Assembly (NCBI RefSeq): GCF_022581195.2
Contig: NC_061470.1
Coordinates: 744,001 to 808,000, forward strand
Direction of reading: 5' to 3'
Length of the DNA stretch: 64,000 bases
Source of the DNA: Helicoverpa zea
Lineage: Eukaryota; Arthropoda; Insecta; Lepidoptera; Noctuidae
The notes beneath the pieces are model-generated. The model searched no databases and was not told where the DNA came from. It worked only from the letters and a program-made list of their open reading frames with translations. Below, one piece after another: positions 1-8,900 of this stretch. A program made the translations under genes and the position numbers. Positions within the stretch are counted from its first letter, which is position 1, and each line of letters begins with the position of its first letter.

Positions 1-719
1 GCATAGCTATGCCATATGCATACGTGACTGTTAAAAACTGAGAGTCTTTACCGATCGCGGAAAAACTTTTCTTTATGTTTAAATGTCTGAGTAACGGTTA
101 GTCTCGTGGTTCAGAATAAAACTATGTCTATCTTTATATTCGGAAACATTCTCCATCGTAAGAAAAACCATTCAATTGCTAACATTGATTGTATCAGGTA
201 GAAAATCTTCATCTTGTCAACCCTTCTATTGTAAGTTCCACAACACTTTTACTCACTGTCAAGCGCGGAATTGACGTGAATTTGCATCGGCCGGCTACAC
301 GCGTCCCTCGGGAAATCAGCCGGGAAACGCTCAAGCCATACGTGGCGACAACAACGCGGTGCTGTGAATAATTAACACGTATTAACATTGTTCAAACGGC
401 ATCCCGAATCAAGTGTTTGCTAAGGCCTGTTTGTTCCGACTGGACCTAGTTTAGTCTTGTTTGAACCGATATTTACCAGTAAATGATGGTCTTTGTCAGC
501 TCTGTTTAAGGGTTTATTTGGAGATGTTACTTTAGAGGGATGTTATTTGTTTTTGCTTTTTTGGGTAAATAATTAAAATATGGATATGTTTGTGAACAGG
601 AGTTCGTGTTATGTAAACAGTAGGAGATATGAGTTGGTCCCAAAATAAATAGGTCGTTATATTAATAAAGACAATTTTTGCTATCGATGTTAGAACTGCT
701 ATCTATGTAATATAAGGGT
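1..719. other. AT-rich intergenic DNA, no gene seen
   Basis: Only short open frames occur here (the longest, about 60 codons at 189-371, has no splice or family support). The region ends where the truncated LINE reading frame begins, at about position 720-745. Confidence 0.5.
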
Positions 720-817
720 CGCAAGTGTGAATACTGTACTGTATTATTGACGATATTGCGCCCTATTTAGCTCGTATATTTAATGAGTGCATTGACTCAG
801 GTACCTTTCCTGAACTT

Positions 818-2191
818 ATGAAATACAGTAAAGTTATACCTCTCTTTAAATCCGGGAGCAAGAACGATCTAGGTAACTTTAGACCGATCTCAATTCTGCC
901 CGCGTTGAGCAAAATTTTTGAAAAGCTAATTTTAAATCAACTCCTCCGGCATTTTAATTCATACAATATTTTACATGCGGAACAATACGGTTTTACAAAG
1001 GGTCGCTCCACAACGGATGCCGGAGTTGCTCTACTGAAACATATATTCAGTGCGTGGGAGAAGTCACAGAATGCTATCGGGGTGTTCTGTGATCTTTCCA
1101 AGGCGTTCGACTGCGTCCAACATGAAACGCTTACCCAGAAGCTAAAGTACTATGGTATTAGAGACAGCGCACTTAGTGTTATTAGCTCATATTTAAGCGG
1201 TAGAATGCAATGTGTTGACGTTAATGGTGTCAAATCTTCCAATCTACCCGTTCGTTTGGGCGTACCGCAAGGGTCGATTTTAGGTCCATTTTTGTTTCTT
1301 GTATACATTAATGACTTGCCATATTATTTAAAATCATTGTGTGATGTAGTATTGTTTGCTGATGACACGTCTCTAATTTTTAAAGTTGATAGGAATAGAG
1401 TAGATTTTGATGACGTGAATTCTTGTCTTTCACTAGTAACGCAATGGTTTACAGCCAATAATTTAGTTTTGAATACGAAGAAAACAAAATGTATTAAATT
1501 TGCTTTGCCCAATGTAAAAAATCTCGGTCCCGGTGTAATTTTGAACAATGAGGAACTTGAAACGGTACATGCTACGACTTTTCTAGGGATAACAGTAGAC
1601 TCCAAAATTCAATGGGGTGAGCATATAACTGGCATCACGGGTAAATTAAGCTCTGCTGCGTACGCTGTCAGGAAAGTAAGAGCTCTCACCGATGTAGCCA
1701 CGGCGCGTTTAGTGTACTTTAGCTATTTTCACTGCATCATGTCCTACGGAATTCTTATGTGGGGCAATGCTGCCGATATCGAGAATGTTTTCGTACTACA
1801 GAAGCGCGCTGTCCGTGCTATATACAAACTTGGTGCTAGAGTCTCCCTTAGGGAAAGGTTTAAGGATATTGGTATTCTGACTGTGGCGTCTCAATACATT
1901 TATGCCAATATAATATACGTAAGGCAAAACCTAGATTCATATAGTAAAAACAGCGACGTACATCATTTTAATACTAGAAATAAACACAAGTTAACCGCAC
2001 CTAATTATCGTTTACATAAGGTACACGGTTCATTTGTGGGGCTTTGTGTACGCATTTATAACAGAATTCCGGTTCATCTGTTGGAATTAACGGACAGTTC
2101 TTTTAAAAATAAAATTAAAGAAATTCTTGTTAAAAAGGCATATTATAATGTTAATGATTATTTCACAGATAAACGCAGATGGCAGCTCTGA
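818..2191 (+). CDS. LINE reverse transcriptase ORF (5'-truncated, frame intact)
   Basis: This encodes the polymerase part of a non-LTR retrotransposon, which copies element RNA at nicked chromosomal DNA (target-primed reverse transcription). Visible from the ATG at 818: the finger block FRPISILPALSKIFEKL (residues 22-38), motif A DLSKAFD (92-98), motif B GVPQGSILGP, and motif C FADD (180-183) with both catalytic aspartates. A FLGI motif D block starts near residue 255, and a thumb/C-terminal region ends in KRRWQL. The frame continues upstream for about 29 codons of matching LINE sequence to a TGA at 728-730, so this ATG is internal to the original ORF and not its start. There is no stop or frameshift within 457 codons, which suggests a fairly recent insertion. 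It cannot transpose by itself because the endonuclease is missing. Confidence 0.9.
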   Translation: MKYSKVIPLFKSGSKNDLGNFRPISILPALSKIFEKLILNQLLRHFNSYNILHAEQYGFTKGRSTTDAGVALLKHIFSAWEKSQNAIGVFCDLSKAFDCVQHETLTQKLKYYGIRDSALSVISSYLSGRMQCVDVNGVKSSNLPVRLGVPQGSILGPFLFLVYINDLPYYLKSLCDVVLFADDTSLIFKVDRNRVDFDDVNSCLSLVTQWFTANNLVLNTKKTKCIKFALPNVKNLGPGVILNNEELETVHATTFLGITVDSKIQWGEHITGITGKLSSAAYAVRKVRALTDVATARLVYFSYFHCIMSYGILMWGNAADIENVFVLQKRAVRAIYKLGARVSLRERFKDIGILTVASQYIYANIIYVRQNLDSYSKNSDVHHFNTRNKHKLTAPNYRLHKVHGSFVGLCVRIYNRIPVHLLELTDSSFKNKIKEILVKKAYYNVNDYFTDKRRWQL

Positions 2192-2290
2192 AGTGGAACA
2201 AAAGTGCTTTATTTTATTTTGTATTATTCGGTGTTTTAAATTAATAATAAATAAAATTGAATTGTATAACTGTAAAATAAATTAATAATA

Positions 2291-2463
2291 ATTAAATTGT
2301 AATAGACAGCTGTGTTGCTGGGAAGTTTGTTCTTCACCGCTTCTTCTTTCCAGCCATAACACTAGGAAGTGGTGAAAGGGGGGCGTTTTGGGGGTGCTGT
2401 CATTCTTGTAAAATTTTGACGTTAAAAAGTGCTAATCGTATTAGCCTATTTTAATAAATGATT
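2291..2463 (+). other. LINE 3' UTR with conserved stem-loop
   Basis: The inverted pair GCTGGGAAG (from about 2317) and CTTTCCAGC (to about 2355) can form a stem-loop. The second copy at 31093 keeps the same structure with CTTCCCAGC. LINE reverse transcriptases often recognise a 3'-UTR stem-loop, so this is a plausible template-recognition element (inference). Confidence 0.5.
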
Positions 2464-2485
2464 TTGACTTTGACTTTGACTTTGA

Positions 2486-2856
2486 ATGTAAAGCAAGATA
2501 GGCTGGGTTATATTAATCATTCTACTTCAGGTGAAACTGAAGAATTTCTCAGTTCTGTGTGAGGATCCTTTCATCGCATAGCGAAAAGCTTAGTGTAAGA
2601 TCAAACGCATCTCTGATCACATGAAATTGTTTTCTAGCATTCCAACTTCATCATGACTTTCCAAACACTGATTTCAATTTGTGGTAATTACTTCACCTTA
2701 TATTATTTCAATATTGTAGCATTTGTGACGCACTAATGTGTGGTCAATTAATTTCTAATTAAAGGGACATTACGGGCCAGCCAACACGTCGGGTTTTCCA
2801 TTGTATTTCATTTAAATTATCAATTCAATGATTAAACTATCATTTGGTAGTTCGAC
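2486..2856 (+). promoter_or_regulatory. Putative upstream and promoter region of the secreted Asn/Gln-rich protein gene
   Basis: AT-rich DNA lies between the LINE tail and the first coding ATG at 2857. A TATA-like TTTAAAT at 2811-2817 is followed about 30 bases later by a TCATT initiator-like site near 2840, giving a short leader before ATG. This is only a pattern; a further upstream non-coding exon is equally possible. Confidence 0.25.
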
Positions 2857-2874
2857 ATGGCAACTTACGTACAG
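2857..2874 (+). CDS. Exon 1 of secreted Asn/Gln-rich protein gene (six codons, start of signal peptide)
   Basis: ATG GCA ACT TAC GTA CAG is followed directly by a GT donor (gtatgg) in phase 0. Joined to the exon beginning at 3840, it gives the N-terminus MATYVQVLLPLLYVVLSEA, a typical signal peptide with a short polar start, a hydrophobic core and a small residue before the likely cut. The large exon has no ATG of its own near its start, so an upstream start is required. This is the nearest upstream ATG that gives both a phase match and a sensible signal peptide. Very short first exons carrying only the signal start are common in insect secreted and structural protein genes. Confidence 0.7.
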
Positions 2875-3839
2875 GTATGGACGTTATTTATTTTATTGTG
2901 TTGTTTGATTTATTTATAGGAATGAAAATCAGTTGTTACTCTTCTGATGAGCAGTTTTAAAGCCTATAAAGTTTTCTATAGCCTAAAAATAAGGAGTTAT
3001 TGTCAAAATGTTAGACATTTAACCCAAACTCAGTGACGGATTTACCGTAGTGGTCAATGTGGACCTACCACGACCCTTATTGGTTAGTGAGGTACCTACC
3101 TAACACTTCTTCACGGTCTTTTGAGAATTTGAGATTGACAGATTGATAATCCGCCTATTCTTTGAAGCACCGAGTACCGAACAGATAGGGCATCCGATTC
3201 AATTTTGTTGAAGCAAACGGCCAAGCTTTGTGCTGAATTTTTGAACCAATTTGCTTTCAGATCGTTATGTACATAATGATAAACTATTTCAGTATCCGCA
3301 ATGTCTTGTTTTAACTCTACTTTAATTTTTCCGAATGCATCTCATCTGACAAACAAACCGAAAACAAAATATTGATTAACTGAAAATAGCCTGATGTGTG
3401 TTTATTTTAGTTTTGTGTAAATGTCGGCCATATTGTGAGTCCATTGTGAAATTAGTTAGGTACTAATTGTGTAATGCACTTCGGAACAGTGGAGGGTAAA
3501 GTTTGTTCAATATCAGATTATATTTGTGCTCAAATAGTGTAGCTTTTAAACTTTTTATTCTTGGAAAACCAAATTAATTTAATTAAAATCGTGAGAGCAT
3601 TTTTTCTTCATACATACAAACGCGGAATTGTTCCAATAGTCATTATGACTTCATTTGAATCGAGTTTTCCTATCGTAATATTAATTTACTATATCACATT
3701 AACTTCATGGAAGTAGTTAAAACAGATTTATGTAGAAAAATAAAAGATAAATTACATCCCTCACCCCAGGGGACTGGGCACGTGTACTAGCTACAAATAA
3801 AAACTATCAGTAAGTTGAAAACTTAATTTCCTGTTTCAG
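2875..3839 (+). other. Intron 1 of the secreted protein gene
   Basis: It starts gtatgg and ends with a pyrimidine-rich tract and cag (tttcctgtttcag at 3827-3839). It is AT-rich, and no repeat family was recognised inside it. Confidence 0.65.
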
Positions 3840-5903
3840 GTTCTACTACCGTTACTCTACGTAGTATTATCCGAGGCACAGTTGATTCATCACTCTTACT
3901 TCAACAACCCAGGATTACATCACCAGGAACCATATGACAATGTTGTAAAAAACCGGCATCACAATGCGTGGTTTCACCACTTTGTGGAAACTGATGAACC
4001 TCCGTACCATTCAGGCAGCAATGAAAGAAATGATGACTATGGGCATTTTGACCCATTCTTCCACAAGGATCCATTCTTTTATGGCAATGCTTGGGGACAT
4101 ATTGGAATGCCAGAAATAAGCAACACATATAATCCAAATGCTGGTTATAATTCGCATAGACATGAACCATCTCATGTAAGTTCAGAAGAGAAACGGCCGG
4201 AGGACCACAACGATTCAAACCGTGAAAAGCCGGAGGAAAAACCTGAAGAGAAACCCAAAGACTTACCGCACGTAGATAAGCCAGAAGATAAAGAAAAAGA
4301 AAACAAAATAAAAGAAGAAATTAAAAACAACTCTGAGATATTACCTCCAAAAACTAATGAAATCAAGAAAAAAGATGACAATAAAGATAAGAAAGACAAA
4401 CCAATAGACCTCGACAAAAAGAAGGATTATCTACTTGTAGGACAAGGCAATAATGGAAATAATCTTTACTTATTACACGAAAATGTGCCTAACCCGAGCA
4501 CGGTTGTTATACCCAATGGCAATCAAGCTGGAAGCAACATCATATACGTACCACTCAATCCAGGACAAACTAACAATCCGGTTTATCAACTTGTAAGCGG
4601 TCAAACTGCTCCTGCTGGGTCTACAAATATACCAATTACACAAGATAAGTTAGGAGTAAATGGTTACAACAATGGTGTTCAGAACCCTGCACAATCTACT
4701 GGGGATTATGCAGCTTCTATTTATCAAAATCCTAATCCTAGTTATGTAACTATTTATTCGAACGGACAATTGATTCAAATACCTGGTGTTGTGGTGAATC
4801 AACAGGCTAATAATGCACCTGTACAAAATGGAAATACACAAGGAACTAGTTATGTAGTTGCAAATACGGTCCCGAATAATATGCAAAATGTAGCAACTGT
4901 CCAAAACCCCAATGTGATCTATGCTACTATCCCAAATCAAGGATCGAATGGTCCAATCTATGTTCAAATGCCTAATTGTATGAGTGGATGTTCTGAGACT
5001 GCCCAGAATCCAGTTCAAGGAGTGAGTAACGGAGCTAATTTTGTACCAAACAATGTGGTCTATCAGCTAAATCCTACTTCTCAAGTTGGCGTGTCAAATA
5101 ATTATGCTCAGCAAATGGTGGCTCCTCCTCCGCAGGGTTCAATAGCAGTAACTATTCCAAATCAAGGCGTTGCCCTTAGTAACCAGAATGTGCCTTCTCC
5201 AACTTATCAAACAATTACAATGCCAGCCAACAGTGGCTCTAATGGATACAATCAGCCAATAGTTATGAATCAAGTTCAAGTACCAAATCAAGGAATATCA
5301 AATGTCCAACCTGCACAAATTGGTGTTCAAATGCCAGTACCTGATGGAAGTAGCAGTTACAACCAACCAGCTGTGTCAAATCAAAGACAAGACGCCAATG
5401 CACCCAACCAAGGAGTTTTGAGCAACCAAAACAATGCATTACAAGCAGTTGAAGTACCAAACAATAATGGGTACAATCAGCCTATGGAAACAAATGCCAA
5501 TCCAGTCATGAATGTAGAAAGCCGGGATGAGGTACCTAACAGCCAAAATGAACAAGGACAGCCTCAGGTTCCTAATCAAGTGGACCAAGGAGCTACGAAC
5601 GTTGTTGGTAACTTAGGTGAAGTTGTTCAACCTGAAAATGCACAACCTCTTGTACCACCTACCTCTATTATTTTAGACAGTAGCAACTTATCCGCCTTAG
5701 GAGCACAGCCAGCGATCATGATCTCTGGCTTCAAAGATAAGGGTAAGAAAGAAAGTAAAAAGGATAAAAATGATACTGCGGAGAAGAAGGACAAAAAAGA
5801 CAAAAGTAAGAAGAAAGATAAGAAGCCTAAAGATGGAGAGAAAGTGAAGGACGGAGACAAACCCAAAGATGCTAAACCTTTTACAAATAAGAAAAAGCGC
5901 TAA
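3840..5903 (+). CDS. Exon 2: secreted low-complexity Asn/Gln/Val/Pro-rich protein, 693 aa in total
   Basis: The exon opens after an AG acceptor in phase 0 with VLLPLLYVVLSEA, the signal-peptide core; cleavage is likely after Ala19. The mature protein has four zones. Residues 20-110 are rich in His, Tyr, Asn and Pro. About 110-180 is a highly charged Lys/Glu stretch with EKPEEKPEEKP repeats. About 185-625 is a long Asn/Gln/Val/Pro/Ser region with loose repeats such as PNQG, YNQP, SNQN and VPNNN. About 635-693 is a strongly basic KKDKK-rich tail. There are only two cysteines, Cys386 and Cys390, in a CMSGC motif. No catalytic domain is seen. The composition resembles extracellular structural proteins (silk coat, cuticle, eggshell or mucin-like); I do not recognise a named family. 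The stop TAA is at 5901-5903. Codon use is ordinary AT-rich host usage and there is no frameshift over 2 kb, so this is a real gene. Confidence 0.85.
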   Translation, partial: VLLPLLYVVLSEAQLIHHSYFNNPGLHHQEPYDNVVKNRHHNAWFHHFVETDEPPYHSGSNERNDDYGHFDPFFHKDPFFYGNAWGHIGMPEISNTYNPNAGYNSHRHEPSHVSSEEKRPEDHNDSNREKPEEKPEEKPKDLPHVDKPEDKEKENKIKEEIKNNSEILPPKTNEIKKKDDNKDKKDKPIDLDKKKDYLLVGQGNNGNNLYLLHENVPNPSTVVIPNGNQAGSNIIYVPLNPGQTNNPVYQLVSGQTAPAGSTNIPITQDKLGVNGYNNGVQNPAQSTGDYAASIYQNPNPSYVTIYSNGQLIQIPGVVVNQQANNAPVQNGNTQGTSYVVANTVPNNMQNVATVQNPNVIYATIPNQGSNGPIYVQMPNCMSGCSETAQNPVQGVSNGANFVPNNVVYQLNPTSQVGVSNNYAQQMVAPPPQGSIAVTIPNQGVALSNQNVPSPTYQTITMPANSGSNGYNQPIVMNQVQVPNQGISNVQPAQIGVQMPVPDGSSSYNQPAVSNQRQDANAPNQGVLSNQNNALQAVEVPNNNGYNQPMETNANPVMNVESRDEVPNSQNEQGQPQVPNQVDQGATNVVGNLGEVVQPENAQPLVPPTSIILDSSNLSALGAQPAIMISGFKDKGKKESKKDKNDTAEKKDKKDKSKKKDKKPKDGEKVKDGDKPKDAKPFTNKKKR

Positions 5904-5933
5904 TTGTTATCTATTTAAGGAATAGGTGTAACC

Positions 5934-5984
5934 AATAAAGTTGTGGCACAGCATTTTCAAAATGTTAAAGAAATATGAAATAAA
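5934..5984 (+). terminator. Polyadenylation signals of the secreted protein gene
   Basis: Two AATAAA hexamers lie 31 and 76 bases past the stop codon, at 5934-5939 and 5979-5984. Either would give a short 3' UTR. Confidence 0.6.
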
Positions 5985-8900
5985 AAGTACCTCTCTTCTA
6001 TAAATGCCTTTTATTTGTTACCCTTTTTGTCATACTGTTGGTGGAGGTGACAACCTAGAGCACTATAGCTTTTAATAGAAACCTGATAACTGCACTTATT
6101 TATACCTGCATCACATCTCCCGTCACAGATTTATAGTAGAGACAACGTTATGCAGATTCAAATGAAAAGTTGGTAATCCGCATGAGCGGGTGAAAAAAAT
6201 ATGAAAAGAGATTTTACTCACCTATAGCCCAAATATATTATATTCTTTGTTAATAAGCCGTGCAATGACTCTATGTCGAGTCTAATATCGTAAAATTAAC
6301 AGTGTGGAAAAAGGGCAGCATGGGCTCTTCACGTCACTGGCTGCGTATTTGCTTGATTGACCAAAACGTCCGACGAACTTACGAAAAAAGAGTTTAGCTA
6401 AAATGCATCTGAATATCTAAAGAAAACAAAGAAAGTAATTAATAAGGAGGTGCTCAAGTTATTGGTCAGTAAACATCTTATAAACAGTAAAATTGTCAAT
6501 CCTAGAATGTCATTAAATCACAGGCTAATTATCAGCTGATTACAGAGCGACGTACAGCAACGAAATTATTTGGTCAGCCACAACGATAATCATAGTCAAC
6601 CGAAGTGGGTTCAAAACTGGATTAAAATAAGAAGATCAATTACTCAATCGTCTTTTCTAAGTTAGATGAACTTTTTGAGTTCTTAATTGAATTCCACAAA
6701 GACATTTTAAGACAATCCTATCATAGTTTCGCCATTAAACGGCAGTTCGACAGTTTCTTTGACCACAAACGGTTTTGAGGACAATTTGTACTATGAAAGC
6801 AAGTATGAACAAATTGCTGGGACAAGTTCCCAGTGACCGTTTTCAGTCGGCTGATCAAAAACAAGGAAGTATTGATCGAGAGGATCGGGTTAAATGCTCT
6901 GTAAACGGGATACACTGGTCGAATGGCGAATTGTGTGTGTGTGTGTGTGTGTTTTGTGAACGGTGTTTGGTTTGGAAACTATGAGACTGCAATTTCAAAA
7001 TTTGTTTCGGGCGGTAGTTTCGGTTTCAGGGGTCTGTTTGTAAGTATACAGGTATTACATATGTATCCGGTTTGACGTTGAAAGCTGAAGTGTCTATAGA
7101 TTTTGATTTCTACTTCATACATTTTGAAGTATATGCCTAATATTTATTTTCTAAATCGCAAATTGCCTATTCATGAATAACCATTGCCTGAAAACTATAC
7201 CGGGAGGGCATCGTAGGCACCAAAATTTCGAATAGTGTAAGGTCAGAGATAAAGTAAAAATACATCAAATATTTCGAAAGTGTTTTTATTAAATTGGTAA
7301 ATATAAGAAACTTGGATAAAATCAACAACTCAATACAGTAATATGGTTTAAACTTGCTGTGAGTTTGTGTTGTGTTGTGCGAATTATTACCACTATTTAT
7401 TTATAAAGGACTATACAAAAGAGGTTGAACAGTGTCACTACACTTTTAAATAAACTTTTTTATATTTCGATTTAAATAAAAAAGTTGTTGCCAATATTTT
7501 TCTATTCTTAAAACCAATCACAACGAGACTGAAATTGAAATTAAATTGCTTCTCAATAATTAGAATTCTAAAGTGACTTTTGTATAACATTAGGCAGACA
7601 TATTGGATTTTTTCTCGTGAATGCTAATAGCGACAATGTTCAACATCCATTCCAATGTTATTACAGTACAAAATTGAATACATTTTAATTTATATTCACA
7701 GATCATAAATATAAAACTTTTTTCACAAAAATTATTAGAAAAATAAGAAAAAACAACGAACATTAAAAAATAACATAAAAGACATCTTTAAAAGATAAAA
7801 AAAACTTATCACTAAAATCTTCATCGCAAGATTATTTAAAAATTTCTTCGTTTATCATTTCTATAATAATAATATTTATTTTAATCTGAGAGATAATATT
7901 TTAAATGTGTTAAAATTTCTTTTTTTTTTTAGTAATGACTAATTAGAATTAATATAAGCATACCTTCGTTCTAGACTATCACAACAATCAAAGGCATAAG
8001 TTTGGACCTTGGCTTGCAAAGGATAAGGGGTGTTCTCTGACCCGGGAGGGAAGGTAGGGGGTAAGGCTCGGGTAAGGCGCTCTGCATACCCAACCACTTG
8101 CGGATACAAACCAACTTCAAATACGAATGTTAATGAGACCCGCATTTATAGCTTTTGATCTCAAAAGTGACAATTGTTGATACTGGCAGATTAAACACTG
8201 GAACCTTTTTAAAGTGTTCAAAGTAAAATCCATAGATATAATATTACTAAACAAGATTGCGCACGCTCAAAATATATATTTACGAAAATGAACTCTATTC
8301 TAACGCAATAAGGTACCAAATTGGTTGCATAATACACAGAGGCAAATCCGAGCCGAGAGGGATAGTTCGAACGGAGGCTGTTTGTCTCTTTCTAACACCT
8401 TGCCAGCATAAAAAAATGTTGTGATCAAAAGTTTTGTCTTCCCAAAAACAATTGAATCACTTATATTTTTATCTTATTTTAACAATTGTAAGTCAACAAA
8501 TTAATAACAATCGCATTAATTTATTCGTATTTATTATTAAAACATAAACAACATAAATTTTTATTTTGCTTTTTTTTATTTTCTAGCGGTAACCCTGAAC
8601 ATTCTTGGCGCGTAATCAGCATTTAAAATGTTATTTATATTTTTTTTGTATTAAATCAATTTAAACTATTAAAATGGTGAAAAAGTGATGCGTTTCTACT
8701 TGCAAAAGTGAATCCTATGGTGGTTGCAATATATCGTTCCACAGGTTAGCTAATAATAACATTTTCGTAAACCAAACAACTAGGGTGCCCATGAATTCTT
8801 GTAACGAGTCAAAATATGGGTGATGGATTTTAAAACTGTTGTACTATTGTTATAGCTTCCCAAAAAATGAAGAAAGGCGACATAAATGGCTCAGCAGTCT

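Larger units (their letters stand above)
731..2485 (+). mobile_element. 5'-truncated LINE (non-LTR retrotransposon) with reverse transcriptase ORF and hexamer tail
   Basis: The element lacks its endonuclease half. Reverse-transcriptase reading frame is open from just after an in-frame TGA at 728-730, runs to the stop at 2191, and is followed by a 3' UTR. It ends in about three and a half TTTGAC-type repeats at 2464-2485. The 3' UTR from 2291 is repeated at 31093-31257, which confirms it as an interspersed family. A terminal short tandem repeat instead of poly-A is usual for CR1-like and some RTE-like LINEs, but I could not fix the clade. No clear target-site duplication was seen, so the exact 5' edge is approximate. 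Confidence 0.85.

Noticed and set aside
3901..5866. Several minus-strand open frames opposite the secreted protein exon
   Set aside because: Shadows caused by the strong codon bias of the low-complexity coding strand.
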